Assembly (NCBI RefSeq): GCF_900102085.1
Contig: NZ_FMVM01000020.1
Location: 1 to 64,000, forward strand
DNA length: 64,000 bases
DNA from: Paenibacillus polysaccharolyticus
Lineage (GTDB): Bacteria; Bacillota; Bacilli; Paenibacillales; Paenibacillaceae
Reading direction: 5' to 3'
The notes below the pieces were generated by a model. That model did not search any database, was not told the origin of the DNA, and saw nothing but the letters and a program-made list of their open reading frames with translations. A program made the position numbers and the translations under genes. Below are positions 8,405 to 18,071 of the stretch, in pieces (position 1 is the stretch's first letter; every line of letters begins with the position of its first letter).

Positions 8405-10693
8405 CTATCCGGAATGTACAGTAGACGCTGTAGACTTCGCCGTGCGCTCCGATAAATGTTTCTCCATTTTGGCTACCTCTGTTCCAGCCAGCATCATGAT
8501 CCCGATCCCATGGTTGTCATTGGTAACCGTCCGCAAATCTTGATCGTAGTATTCAGCTGTGAATGCATATCTTGATCCGCTACATACGCCGTGAACGTTC
8601 CCTTGACGGTCAATGGCGTTGCTCACTAGTCCCTTCCAAGCCCGCTGAGCTGCCGTAACGTATGCCGAAGGATCTTTAAACCAGCCGAAACGCACACCGC
8701 GTGCGAAACCATACGCAAACATAGCTGTACAGGAGGCTTCCAGATACGTTTCCGAATGATTCAATACTTGATGCCAGAGCCCGCTCTCACTTTGCAGTGC
8801 TGCATAACCCTCGCATAGCTCGTTGAAAAACTCGATTAAAGCGGGACGCTCCGCGTGGTCTTCAGGCAATGCCTCCAGTACTTCTGTCAGGGAGAAAAGA
8901 GTCCACCCGTTACCACGCCCCCAAGGAATCTGAGTCGCCTGTTTATATTTGAAATCATATACATGAGACATGATCTTGTATTCAGGCATAAACAAATATT
9001 TGCGATACAATGAAAACTGTTTGGCCGCTTCATCGAGTGCTTCGGATTTCCCTGTCACACGAGCATACCGCACAAGGAATGGTGTACTCATGTAAAGGTC
9101 ATCTGCCCACATCGTATTCTCGGCATATTCCCCAGCACATGTCCGATAGAACGCCCCATCCGCTTGACGCTCCAAACGGTTAAGCATAAAGTCCGCGATT
9201 CGTTCAGCAATGGGAAGGAAGGTTGGTTCCTTGCATTCCGTATATGATTCCAACATCGCTGAGCCGAAGGAACCACAGTTATCCAACATTTTCAACATAA
9301 TTAACTGCTGATTAATAGAAGGGAAACCGTACTGCTCACGATCCCATAGAGAATACTCATACATCTGAGTGCATGACTGTACATGTTCTGCGGCATAACG
9401 GGTAATATCTGTTCTTTGCATATATCGTCCTGCCTGGAGCAGGCCATAGACGGTGACACCCAGCGGGTAATCCCAACGTCCATAGTTGGTTACACTACCC
9501 ACGGTCCATTTATTGCTCAGCATCGCATTTTCATAATAAGGTCGGATGAACGTATCCGGCCGATCCAAACGCCAGTACGTCCGCCCTGCTTGCGAAACGC
9601 CGCTAGTTCCTGTGCCTTGTTGTCCTGCATTAGTCCGGTACACACGATCCAAACGCATCAAATCTGCAAGTTCTGGCTCGGCTCCAGATTCAAATGGACC
9701 TGCATAGAACCAACATTCTTCCAATGCTCCCTGCACTCGTTGCGGAAGCTCCAACTGAAGAGACTCTGTACCGACAGAAGCTTTCAGGTCAAATCCCCAT
9801 GAGCCAGCACCGGCTTGACATTCACTTCTTACCAGAAGATCATTTCGGCCAAATGTAGCTTCAACCTCCACTTCAAACGATCCTGCGTTTTTTATTGTTG
9901 CAACTGACTTGTCCCCGAGCCAGATCTGTATTGGACCAGAGGATTGTCCAGATAATCGAACCGGACGTCCAGAGGTATCACGATTGTTCAGATTCGTCCA
10001 TGCATAAGCGTGTCTGCCTGGAAGCAGTCCATAGATTCGTTCCAAAGCCGATTTATTCTGATCAGAAGCAGACCACTGGGTCTCTGGCAACCATTTTAGA
10101 TTACTCTCTCCTTGACTCGCGAGCAGGTTTGGCTGGGCTTGTGCGGATGTAACTGGTTCAGAGAAGACCCATCCCGCTTGCCCCGAACGCTCTTGAAAAG
10201 GAGCAAGTACATTCAGAATACGTACTTTGCCTTCATCGGAACCGAACTGGCATCCGAATCCGGCAGGGGTGTTTTTCATCTCCAGCCACACGGTATTCCA
10301 GCCGGGCTCGATGTCGATTCCAAGCTTCACCGTGGCATCTGGCGTTATCTCATCAATGACCGTAGAACGGTAGATCAACTCGTTGTTAAAATAAAAACGT
10401 ACCGGTCCATAGCAACGTACCAGCACATCGAGATTGCGATTCTCATCCCCCCATACCAGCGCTGCGGCGTAGGAGATATGATCTTTCGGCGCGTCTGGAA
10501 AGCGTTTACCAAGATTCAGATCATAGAGCCCTTTATCATTTTGCAAAATGCCGGATTGCTGAAACGCACGGTATACAAAATCAGCCTGTGCATTGGCACC
10601 AATATATCTCTCGGCAAGCACCTTCAATACCTGCTCCTGATTTTCTCCGAATCGATAATACATGCTCTGCGGTTCACTGAAATACGTTGTCAT
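8405..10693 (-). CDS. GH105-type unsaturated glucuronyl / rhamnogalacturonyl hydrolase with N-terminal beta-rich region
   Basis: A protein of about 762 residues. The C-terminal ~400 residues match glycoside hydrolase family 105/88 (YteR/YesR), an (alpha/alpha)6 barrel. The barrel patterns are NYGRWDYPLGVTVYGL, ENTMWADDLYMSTPFLVRYARVTG, WGRGNGWTLFSLTEVLE and GLWHQVLNHSETYLEASCTAMFAYG. These enzymes remove the 4,5-unsaturated uronic acid left at the non-reducing end by pectate or rhamnogalacturonan lyases. The first ~350 residues look like beta-sandwich or carbohydrate-binding regions, so the protein is about twice the size of minimal YteR. No signal peptide is seen, so it should work in the cytoplasm on sugars imported by the adjacent transporter. 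The frame begins at 10747, but AGAGGA favours a start at 10693 or the ATG four codons earlier. Confidence 0.88.
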   Translation of the reverse strand: MTTYFSEPQSMYYRFGENQEQVLKVLAERYIGANAQADFVYRAFQQSGILQNDKGLYDLNLGKRFPDAPKDHISYAAALVWGDENRNLDVLVRCYGPVRFYFNNELIYRSTVIDEITPDATVKLGIDIEPGWNTVWLEMKNTPAGFGCQFGSDEGKVRILNVLAPFQERSGQAGWVFSEPVTSAQAQPNLLASQGESNLKWLPETQWSASDQNKSALERIYGLLPGRHAYAWTNLNNRDTSGRPVRLSGQSSGPIQIWLGDKSVATIKNAGSFEVEVEATFGRNDLLVRSECQAGAGSWGFDLKASVGTESLQLELPQRVQGALEECWFYAGPFESGAEPELADLMRLDRVYRTNAGQQGTGTSGVSQAGRTYWRLDRPDTFIRPYYENAMLSNKWTVGSVTNYGRWDYPLGVTVYGLLQAGRYMQRTDITRYAAEHVQSCTQMYEYSLWDREQYGFPSINQQLIMLKMLDNCGSFGSAMLESYTECKEPTFLPIAERIADFMLNRLERQADGAFYRTCAGEYAENTMWADDLYMSTPFLVRYARVTGKSEALDEAAKQFSLYRKYLFMPEYKIMSHVYDFKYKQATQIPWGRGNGWTLFSLTEVLEALPEDHAERPALIEFFNELCEGYAALQSESGLWHQVLNHSETYLEASCTAMFAYGFARGVRFGWFKDPSAYVTAAQRAWKGLVSNAIDRQGNVHGVCSGSRYAFTAEYYDQDLRTVTNDNHGIGIMMLAGTEVAKMEKHLSERTAKSTASTVHSG

Positions 10694-11072
10694 TGAATGC
10701 CACATTCCTCTCATGTTGAAGTACTTCTCAATCTTATAAAAGCCCATGCTTGTTTACAGGACGTTGTTCACTTATTTTCATGATATAGATATAGCGCTTA
10801 ACCTCAATGAGGATACCCCTTTATGAGCAAGCGACAGAGTTTCTTTTACCCTTCGTATCAATTAATAATCCTAGTATAACTGACACAGCTCATGGTGGCT
10901 ACAGATTTTTGTTTACGCTTACACTGTACTCGCAAATCCTCGCTTTGCTTACCAAAATCAAGAAATATATGGTACATGTGACAATCATGGTTAAAAGAAA
11001 TTCGAGACGCAGCCGATATATACTAGGTAGTTTAATAACAACCCATACTAATTTGGAAAGGACAGATTTATA
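10694..11072. other. Divergent intergenic region between GH105 hydrolase and chemoreceptor
   Basis: AT-rich spacer holding the divergent promoters. A weak cre-like core AGCGCT occurs near 10793 with poor flanks. The plus-strand Shine-Dalgarno GGAAAGGA near 11055 serves the chemoreceptor. No further gene is seen. Confidence 0.35.
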
Positions 11073-11900
11073 TTGAATACGCTTGAATCTCTGGTCAATA
11101 CGATGCCTTTTGTACGTCAAATGTTCCGTGACGATATCTCCATATCGATCAATGATCATGAAAAGGTATTATATTTCTCCGAAGCCCAAAGTCTAGATAT
11201 TGGTGTAAAAGCCGGCGACGAACTACATGATGACTACAAGCATTTCAAAATGCTGAGCAATAAGGACTCCCGCACCGTTGTGCGCATGCCTGGTGATCTT
11301 CAGGGAAGGCCGTTCGATTCCATCCTCATCCCTGTAAAAGAAAACGGACAAGTAGTCGGCATCCTGGGGGTCAACTATGCACTTGATAATCACCTTACAC
11401 TGGAAAAGCTGATTAGCGAAAGCGAAACAACAATTAACTCCCTTGTTGGTGGCATTCAGCAAATTGCAGCTCATTCGGAGCAGCTGTCAACAACCTCGGA
11501 GGAAATTTTGCGAAATTCTCAAAAGGCATCCGAAAATTCGATTAACGTCACAAAAGTCACTAACGTGATTCGTGAAGTCTCCGAGCAAACCAATCTGCTT
11601 GGATTAAACGCAATGATCGAGGCCGCTCGTGTCGGTGAGCAAGGCGCCGGATTCGGCATCGTAGCTAGTGAAGTCCGCAAACTCTCCGATCATACGAAAC
11701 AAGCTGCGTCGGATATAGAGACCTCTCTGGGCAGTGTGCAGCATTCCATGAAATATATGGAGCAAGAGATTGGCCAGATTACGACAGCAACTGGAGATCA
11801 AGCCAAGCTTGTGACTGAATTCATGCAAAGTATTGAACAACTGAGTGAGACCAGTGCAAATCTAAAAAAGTTTGTACAGCAGATGCTTACGCTTGAGTAA
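11073..11900 (+). CDS. Soluble methyl-accepting chemotaxis-type protein
   Basis: A 275-residue protein with no transmembrane segment. Residues 1-120 form a small sensing region (NDHEKVLYFSEAQSLDIGVKAGD ... ILGVNYALDN) that recalls PAS/GAF or heme-free cytosolic sensors. Residues 120-275 are a short MCP signalling domain with the hairpin tip recognisable as EVSEQTNLLGLNAMIEAARVGEQGAGFGIVASEVRKLSDHT, the part that binds CheW and CheA. This size and layout resemble the cytoplasmic receptor YfmS of Bacillus. The start codon is TTG, preceded by GGAAAGGA. It stands alone, with a hairpin terminator about 65 bases downstream. The ligand is unknown. Confidence 0.88.
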   Translation: MNTLESLVNTMPFVRQMFRDDISISINDHEKVLYFSEAQSLDIGVKAGDELHDDYKHFKMLSNKDSRTVVRMPGDLQGRPFDSILIPVKENGQVVGILGVNYALDNHLTLEKLISESETTINSLVGGIQQIAAHSEQLSTTSEEILRNSQKASENSINVTKVTNVIREVSEQTNLLGLNAMIEAARVGEQGAGFGIVASEVRKLSDHTKQAASDIETSLGSVQHSMKYMEQEIGQITTATGDQAKLVTEFMQSIEQLSETSANLKKFVQQMLTLE

Positions 11901-11966
11901 ACTTGAGTAAGTCAACCCTAGCCACCACGAATTACATAAAAAATAGCCCTATTACGACACACCAAG

Positions 11967-12013
11967 AGCCTCCGCAGTCATTCCCTGTTCGGGATATGAG
12001 CGGAGGCTTTCTA
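11967..12013 (+). terminator. Rho-independent terminator after the chemoreceptor gene
   Basis: Nine-base stem AGCCTCCGC / GCGGAGGCT with a 24-base loop, followed by a short T-rich tract (TTTCT) on the plus strand. Confidence 0.7.
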
Positions 12014-12090
12014 TCTACATGATCGAATATAGCATTCAGGCGTACACGAGAAAGAGAATGTACGTGCAAAAGCATAAACTCGGAAGATCC

Positions 12091-12915
12091 TTATATCTCT
12101 ACCGCAACACCGAAATGATCGGATACGACAGGTCCCTTTTTACCATTTAACACAACGTTGGAGGTCTGCGCCTGAACAGGACGATTCGAGAAAATATAAT
12201 CAATTCTTAGCGGTTGTTCATTGTTCGCCCAGCCGGCAATCGCTTTAACCACAGTAGCCCCGTCGTCTTTTTGTTCGGCTGTCGTATACAGATCATTCCA
12301 GCCATGTTCCATCATGTAATCGTAGCCTTGTCCACGAATCTCCGCGACATTGTTGAAGTCCCCCATCAGATACAACGGTTGATGCATATAAGGTGCAAGC
12401 ACACGCTCGGTCAAATCCCATTGCCCCTTAAAAGGTTCCTGTGCATCATCCCACCAGTTATAATGTCCGTTCACAAACCATGTGGATGTGGACTCACCTT
12501 CCAGGGTAGTCTCAATCCCGACGATTTTGCGTGTTCGATAGTTGTTATAATCCCGCATGTGGGACACGTATTTGCCGAATGAACAAGTAATGGGTGTCCG
12601 GCTTAGAATCGCCAGCCCCTCATCGTATGTACGAAACCCGATATGTGTTGGAATCCAGGTCCAGTAATACGTCTCGGTTAGTTGCTGTAGCAGGACATGA
12701 GCGTAGTTATCCTTTTTGATCGTCACATCCGCTTCGGTTGCTGTATACGTCTGCAATTCCTCTTGGGTCAGAGCCGTTTCTTGAATCGGCTGGTTCACTT
12801 CTTGCATCGATATGATATCAAATTGATGTGTATTGATAAAATCAGCCAGCTGACTGATCTTGGTTCGTTGGTTTTCTTCTGCCCAAGCATGGACATTTAA
12901 TGTAAGGATTTTCAT
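12091..12915 (-). CDS. Endonuclease/exonuclease/phosphatase family protein
   Basis: A 274-residue protein of the metal-dependent EEP superfamily (DNase I, AP endonucleases, sphingomyelinases, inositol phosphatases). The catalytic signposts are LNVHAWAEEN at the N-terminus, SMQEVNQ with the metal-binding glutamate, NGHYNWW, MGDFNN and the C-terminal SDHFGV. No signal peptide is visible, so it is probably cytoplasmic. The start ATG has GGAGCG ten bases upstream. The family does not reveal whether DNA, RNA or a phosphorylated small molecule is the substrate. It is transcribed alone, divergently from the SWIM/SNF2 pair. Confidence 0.88.
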   Translation of the reverse strand: MKILTLNVHAWAEENQRTKISQLADFINTHQFDIISMQEVNQPIQETALTQEELQTYTATEADVTIKKDNYAHVLLQQLTETYYWTWIPTHIGFRTYDEGLAILSRTPITCSFGKYVSHMRDYNNYRTRKIVGIETTLEGESTSTWFVNGHYNWWDDAQEPFKGQWDLTERVLAPYMHQPLYLMGDFNNVAEIRGQGYDYMMEHGWNDLYTTAEQKDDGATVVKAIAGWANNEQPLRIDYIFSNRPVQAQTSNVVLNGKKGPVVSDHFGVAVEI

Positions 12916-13020
12916 CTCTATGCTCGCTCCTGTTGTTGAATATAGTCTTCATATGGCTGCCGCGCAGCCAGTACTGCTCCTGAAATGAATACATACGTTA
13001 TAAGATAAGCATACACAATA

Positions 13021-13124
13021 TGGAGTATTCGTGCAGTAGATTCGGATGACGTCTGCACGAGCATCTCCAGAACTGATATGATAGAAGCATTGAAACTCTA
13101 GGCCTTGACGTCGAAGACGTCATC
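13021..13124. repeat. Nested inverted repeats upstream of the SWIM/SNF2 operon
   Basis: TCGTGCAG (13029-13036) pairs with CTGCACGA (13053-13060), flanked further out by TGGAG/CTCCA. GATGACGTCT (13045-13054) is the exact reverse complement of AGACGTCATC (13115-13124). TGACGTC-GAA-GACGTCA (13106-13122) is itself a perfect palindrome with a 3-base spacer. These repeated half-sites fit a protein operator. No regulator is identified. Confidence 0.5.
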
Positions 13125-13159
13125 ATTAGTTAACCATGTATACCCCAGGAGATGGAATG

Positions 13160-14908
13160 ATGAACATACCTAAGGATCAGATCATGGATGACACGCAGTG
13201 GCAAGCACTGATTCGTGAAGTTGCAGATCTTTTTAACAACCTGACGATCATGCGTGGATTCCAATATTATAAACAGAAACGTGTTATATCTATAAATTTC
13301 AACGATGCTCAGGCTATTACCGCCGAGGTACAAGGATCAGAATCATACGAGGTTGTGCTCCGTATGCAGGACTTGTCCACCAGTTATTGTACCTGCCCGG
13401 TTAACTCTCCATGCAAACATATGGCTGCTATATTGATGAGTTATGCTGAACAGCAAGGACGCCCCGTTCCTGCACTGGTCAATGCACATGCAAGTACTGC
13501 CTTGAAACAAACCAGCAAACCGGCAGGTTCGACATCTGCGAGAGCTTATAGCTTCAGCGATGTTACGGAACAAGAGGAGGCTGTCCAAGACAATATCTCC
13601 TCGGATGGACCCCAGTATAGCACAATTAAGGAGCGGGCAACCGAACTCGCTGGAATGGACATTGTTGAATGGCATGAACTATTTCGAGCGACCCTTAAGC
13701 GACTCGGGACAGGAACGGCAACGACGGGCTACATTCAGGAAGCTGCAGATGAACTATACGCGATCAAACCCAAGATGTCAGTGGCGATGGATCAGCTGTT
13801 TGAGCTGCATGTTCAGCTTTACCTCATGCGATACTGTATACCACCCGCGCGCAACTCGATTACGCATACTCCTGTGTATTTAAGTTACCCTGCCCAGCTG
13901 GCGGTAGACTCTCTCCAAAAAGGAATTGAGACCCTTCTGCTCCAGTCGCTGGACTTGTCCGGATTGAAGGGCACGGCATTTGAACAAGTCTGGGCAAGGC
14001 TCGAAGAAACTTCGGCTTATTTGCGGACAGAGATGTTGCCGGAGACAGCTAATATGATGTTCTTCTCACCCGTTTACTCCAAGCTGTGGCTGAACTGGAT
14101 TGTGCCCTGGCTTCAAGGTAAACAGGCGATGTTGGAGTCAGAACTTCATCTACTGAACGAAGCAGAAGCAAAGATCATTTCGCCAGAAGGAGCTGCCCCC
14201 GGCGGAGAGAAGAACGTCAGAAAAGGATCTTTACCCTTACCGCTTGTTCTGGCACAGAGCTGGATGTACTACCATCTGGAACAGGATTCATCAGCTTGGC
14301 AGAAACTTGTCCATGGCAGCTCAGCCTATGGCATTCCGCCGGAACATCTGTTGTACTTTCTCCATACACTGACCGATGCAGCTGAATGGACACGTCTGTC
14401 CGAATGGCTGGTACAGCTCGGGCCCCTGCTGGCGGGTCGCCGCAATGCTCCTTTACAGGACTATATGCGATTGTGGGATACTGCAATCCAGCATGTCCCG
14501 GATGCAGAGCACCGGATGTGGGACACGCTGGTCAGCATGCTTCCCCACTCCAGGCCTGCTTATGAGGATGCCATGCATTCTCGGGGGCAGTGGCGCAGGT
14601 GGATTGATTTTCAGCTGAGCACAGGCACTGAACCTCTCGAATTCCGAGTAGCTGTATTGCAACCCATTGAGAAGGACGCCCCTGAGTTGCTTTTGCCGTT
14701 CTATCATCAGGCGGTGGAGCGTTATATTGCACACAAGAACAGGGATGGTTACAAAGCCGCAGTAAAGCTTCTGAAACGACTGTCCAAAATATATAAAAAA
14801 ATGAAGCGAGAGGAGCCGTGGGAGCAGTTCATTACTGCACTGGCTGTTCGCAACAGCCGATTGCGCGCCCTGCAGGAGGAGCTTCGGAAAGGTAAGCTGA
14901 TTCCATGA
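13160..14908 (+). CDS. SWIM zinc-finger domain protein, partner of SNF2 helicase
   Basis: A protein of about 582 residues. A SWIM zinc finger lies near residues 77-92 with the pattern C-T-C-(5)-C-K-H (SYCTCPVNSPCKHMAA). The remaining ~480 residues are helical and unassigned, ending in a lysine-rich tail. Several in-frame ATGs exist from 13136. AGGAG at 13147-13151 is best spaced for the ATG at 13160 (or 13157). Its stop overlaps the ATG of the SNF2 helicase by four bases, a strict coupling found often for SWIM/SNF2 pairs in Firmicutes. SWIM fingers are thought to bind DNA or protein; I infer that it helps the helicase to load. The process served is unknown. Confidence 0.87.
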   Translation: MNIPKDQIMDDTQWQALIREVADLFNNLTIMRGFQYYKQKRVISINFNDAQAITAEVQGSESYEVVLRMQDLSTSYCTCPVNSPCKHMAAILMSYAEQQGRPVPALVNAHASTALKQTSKPAGSTSARAYSFSDVTEQEEAVQDNISSDGPQYSTIKERATELAGMDIVEWHELFRATLKRLGTGTATTGYIQEAADELYAIKPKMSVAMDQLFELHVQLYLMRYCIPPARNSITHTPVYLSYPAQLAVDSLQKGIETLLLQSLDLSGLKGTAFEQVWARLEETSAYLRTEMLPETANMMFFSPVYSKLWLNWIVPWLQGKQAMLESELHLLNEAEAKIISPEGAAPGGEKNVRKGSLPLPLVLAQSWMYYHLEQDSSAWQKLVHGSSAYGIPPEHLLYFLHTLTDAAEWTRLSEWLVQLGPLLAGRRNAPLQDYMRLWDTAIQHVPDAEHRMWDTLVSMLPHSRPAYEDAMHSRGQWRRWIDFQLSTGTEPLEFRVAVLQPIEKDAPELLLPFYHQAVERYIAHKNRDGYKAAVKLLKRLSKIYKKMKREEPWEQFITALAVRNSRLRALQEELRKGKLIP

Positions 14909-17900
14909 GTCTAATTCACCCCTACACAGAAACGATTGAGGTACACGTGGCGTTGACCGGCTATGGCGATGCGCTATTTTACGGTGCGCTGAATACACAT
15001 CACTTTGTGTCAGGCCAGTCGTTGAAACAACGTCTATTCGCATGGCATGCTCCTTCCTTTTACGGCACGGAGCTTGAAATCCGGCAGATTGAAGAGATTG
15101 AGCTTGTGGTGTTGCCTGCGGAAGAGGTTCTCCCATTTTTTGCAGAGATGAAGACTCTGATTCATATTGAGTGGAAGTGGGATGAACAGGCTGAGTACCT
15201 GATCCGACTAGCCCCGATACTGTCCTCGTCTATTGATCATCGCAAGCATGTACCCAGCTTTGAGGCTTATCGTGCCGGACAACTGCAATGGACGTGGGAC
15301 TCGGATAGTCTGAAAAAGCAGGATCTGGCTGCACTTCACCAAGCCATGCAGCAGACGGATGAAAGTTTCGCTGAAGGACTTGGCGCAGCTTACTCCGCCG
15401 CTGTGTTCCAGCGCTGGTATAGCTCCGAAGAAGCAGCCACCGACCTGCGGCGGGAGTTCCCGCAGCTCTTCCCCGAGCGCGGAGTGCTTCCGCGAACAGG
15501 CGGCCTTGATGCTCGGTCGTGGCTGGTGTCCATCGGTTGGAAAGCCGATGCTGCACCCTTCCGCCCGATGCTGCAATTGCAGGAGCCGGACGAGGACGAC
15601 TTCTCCTGGCGACTGCGTTTGGTATTGCAGAACAAGCTGGATGCTGCCGTTCTCGTGCCCGTCATGCTTGATTCACGCGGACGACTGGAGGGCGAATGGC
15701 CCGAAGCTTGGACGCCATTTGTTCTGGATCGCTCGGCTGGCTGGCTGGATCAGCTGCGTGCGCAACTGCCGCGTCTTGGCAGTTCCATCAGCGGCAGACG
15801 AGATATTCTGAGCGATCCGCTGGATGATCAGCAAGCCTGGCAGTTTCTGACCCAAGAGAGCGGTCGCTTGCTAGCCGCGGGATGGCAAGTTCTATTGCCG
15901 GGCTGGTGGGAAGCCGCCCGGAAGAAAAAACCGAAGCTGCGAGCCAAAGTAAAACCGGAGGAAGGCAGTGAGCGTGGCCAATCGTTCTTTGGATTGGACT
16001 CCATCATTCATTTTGACTGGCGCATCGCCATTGGGGATAGTGATCTTAGTGAAGAAGAATTTGCAGATCTCGTCGCCCGTAATGAACGACTCGTCCGATT
16101 CCGCGGCGAATGGGTTCCGCTCGACCCCGATCTGCTGGAGCAAATTCGCAGAGCGATGGGTGGTGTAGATCGGGAGGAAGGACTCTCTTTCCAGGATATT
16201 CTGCATCTGCATCTGCTTCACAATGAGCAGCGGGAATATGCCAAGCAGAAATGGAAGGAAGGTCAACAGGCCGAGGGCGAACAGGAACCAGACCCATCTC
16301 AGACCAGCGAGAGTATCAGGCTTGAGGTGGAGTTAAATGATCATCTGAACCGGGTCATCGCTCAGCTCGGAGGCGGACAAGGCGGAGCCCCTTCCCTGCC
16401 CGTTCCGGAGGGACTTCACGCAGAGCTACGTTCCTACCAGAAGGAAGGTTTTGCTTGGCTTGGTTTTCTGCGCAGATTCGGCTTAGGCGCTTGTCTTGCT
16501 GATGATATGGGTCTTGGGAAAACGATTCAGTTCATTACGTATTTGTTGCACATTAAAGATCATGAGCCAAGACTACCTGGACAAGCACCTGCCCTTCTGA
16601 TTTGTCCAACATCCGTACTCGGGAACTGGCAGAAGGAAATCAGCCGTTTTGCTCCTTCCATCCGTGTCAGTCTGCATTACGGGGCACGCCGGTTAAACGG
16701 AGAAGAATTCCGGGAGCAAGCCGAACAGTCGGATATTATCATTACTTCCTACGCCACGGCGACGCTGGATCAGGAACTGCTGGAAACCTACACGTGGTCT
16801 GCTATCTGCCTCGATGAAGCACAGAATATCAAGAATGCCCAGACGAAACAGTCCCTGGCTGTACGCAGCTTCCCGGCGAAACATCGCATTGCGCTTACAG
16901 GTACGCCGATCGAGAATCGGTTATCCGAACTGTGGTCGATCTATGATTTCATTAATCCGGGTTATCTGGGCAGTGCCCGGGCATTTCAAACCCGCTTCAT
17001 CAGTGCGATTGAAAAGGATAAGGATGAGCAGCGCATGCAGGATCTGCAACAACTGGTGAAACCTTTTATGCTTCGCCGTAAGAAAAAAGATCCGAATATC
17101 CAGCTCGATCTGCCGGACAAAAATGAGATGAAAACATATATTCACCTCACAGGTGAACAGAGTGCATTATATGACCAATCGGTGCAAGCCCTGATGGATA
17201 AAATGAAAGAGCTGGAGGGCATCAAGCGCAAAGGTGCGATTCTCTCCGCGTTAACCCAATTGAAGCAATTGTGTGACCACCCGCTGTTGCTCACCAAGGA
17301 AACGTTGCCTGAAGAGCTGCCTGCGGATGATCCGGCAACATCAACCTATGACGTGTACAGTCCGCAGGACATGGCGATGCTGATCAGCCGCTCGGCCAAG
17401 CTGGAACGGCTGATGGAGCTTGTTCGTGAGCTGCGTGACGAGGGGGAGCGATGCCTGATTTTTACACAATATATCGGTATGGGGCAGATGTTACAGCAAG
17501 TGCTGCGGCAGGAGCTGCAAGAACCTGTACTCTACCTACATGGTGGCACATCGAAAACAGCACGGGATCGCATGATTGAGGATTTCCAATCTCGCACACT
17601 GCCTGCGGACAAGCAACCTTCGGTCTTCATTCTGTCGATTAAGGCTGGCGGTGTTGGTCTGAATCTGACGGCAGCCAATCATGTCTTCCACTTTGACCGC
17701 TGGTGGAACCCCGCAGTGGAGAACCAGGCAACAGACCGGGCCTATCGGATGGGACAAACCAAGGACGTGCAGGTGCACAAGTTTATCTCTCTCGGTACGC
17801 TCGAGGAACGCATCGACGAGATGCTGGAGAGCAAGCAACAACTTAGTGACAACATCATCACGAGTTCGGAGAACTGGATTACCGAACTGTCGACCGATGA

Positions 17901-17943
17901 GCTGAAGGACTTGTTCACGCGTCGCCGGGACTGGTCTGGTTAA
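14905..17943 (+). CDS. SNF2-family ATP-dependent helicase/translocase
   Basis: A 1012-residue SWI2/SNF2 protein. The N-terminal ~500 residues are a family-specific region (SNF2_assoc-like) with no named motif. The RecA1 lobe shows LRSYQKEGFAWLGFL, Walker A DDMGLGKT near residue 535, DEAQ near 636 (CLDEAQNIKN) and ALTGTPIENRLSELWSIYDF. The RecA2 lobe shows RCLIFTQYIGMGQML, LHGGTS, SIKAGGVGLNLTAANHVFHFDRWWNPAVENQATDRAYRMGQ and ends with TLEERIDEMLESKQ. All motor motifs are intact. Such enzymes translocate on duplex DNA and remodel protein-DNA complexes or aid RNA polymerase recycling (HepA/RapA-like). It is the second gene of a two-gene operon with the SWIM protein and is followed by a bidirectional terminator. 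Confidence 0.95.
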   Translation: MSLIHPYTETIEVHVALTGYGDALFYGALNTHHFVSGQSLKQRLFAWHAPSFYGTELEIRQIEEIELVVLPAEEVLPFFAEMKTLIHIEWKWDEQAEYLIRLAPILSSSIDHRKHVPSFEAYRAGQLQWTWDSDSLKKQDLAALHQAMQQTDESFAEGLGAAYSAAVFQRWYSSEEAATDLRREFPQLFPERGVLPRTGGLDARSWLVSIGWKADAAPFRPMLQLQEPDEDDFSWRLRLVLQNKLDAAVLVPVMLDSRGRLEGEWPEAWTPFVLDRSAGWLDQLRAQLPRLGSSISGRRDILSDPLDDQQAWQFLTQESGRLLAAGWQVLLPGWWEAARKKKPKLRAKVKPEEGSERGQSFFGLDSIIHFDWRIAIGDSDLSEEEFADLVARNERLVRFRGEWVPLDPDLLEQIRRAMGGVDREEGLSFQDILHLHLLHNEQREYAKQKWKEGQQAEGEQEPDPSQTSESIRLEVELNDHLNRVIAQLGGGQGGAPSLPVPEGLHAELRSYQKEGFAWLGFLRRFGLGACLADDMGLGKTIQFITYLLHIKDHEPRLPGQAPALLICPTSVLGNWQKEISRFAPSIRVSLHYGARRLNGEEFREQAEQSDIIITSYATATLDQELLETYTWSAICLDEAQNIKNAQTKQSLAVRSFPAKHRIALTGTPIENRLSELWSIYDFINPGYLGSARAFQTRFISAIEKDKDEQRMQDLQQLVKPFMLRRKKKDPNIQLDLPDKNEMKTYIHLTGEQSALYDQSVQALMDKMKELEGIKRKGAILSALTQLKQLCDHPLLLTKETLPEELPADDPATSTYDVYSPQDMAMLISRSAKLERLMELVRELRDEGERCLIFTQYIGMGQMLQQVLRQELQEPVLYLHGGTSKTARDRMIEDFQSRTLPADKQPSVFILSIKAGGVGLNLTAANHVFHFDRWWNPAVENQATDRAYRMGQTKDVQVHKFISLGTLEERIDEMLESKQQLSDNIITSSENWITELSTDELKDLFTRRRDWSG

Positions 17944-17959
17944 GCTGGCTGAGTAAAAT

Positions 17960-18012
17960 AAAAAAAGAGCGAAGTTTAGGAATGTGGATTCCGGCTTTGC
18001 TCTTTTTGCTTT
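17960..18012. terminator. Bidirectional terminator between SNF2 and secreted-protein genes
   Basis: AAAAAAGAGCGAAG pairs with CTTTGCTCTTTTT around a loop of about 20 bases. A-run on one side and T-run on the other allow termination from both directions. Confidence 0.75.
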
Positions 18013-18071
18013 TGTAACGTTGTGCTTCTTGATGAAAGTACCATTCTAAACCTTGTATTGGGATCCCAGTT

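Noticed and set aside
10112-10696. 194-residue frame antisense to the GH105 gene
   Set aside because: Shadow of a conserved enzyme; no start signal or family match.
10787-10803. Cre-like core upstream of GH105
   Set aside because: Only the central AGCGCT and neighbours match; both outer TG/CA positions fail.
14453-15136. 227-residue frame antisense to the SWIM/SNF2 genes
   Set aside because: It is a shadow of two well-supported coding genes, with no recognisable motif and no ribosome site.
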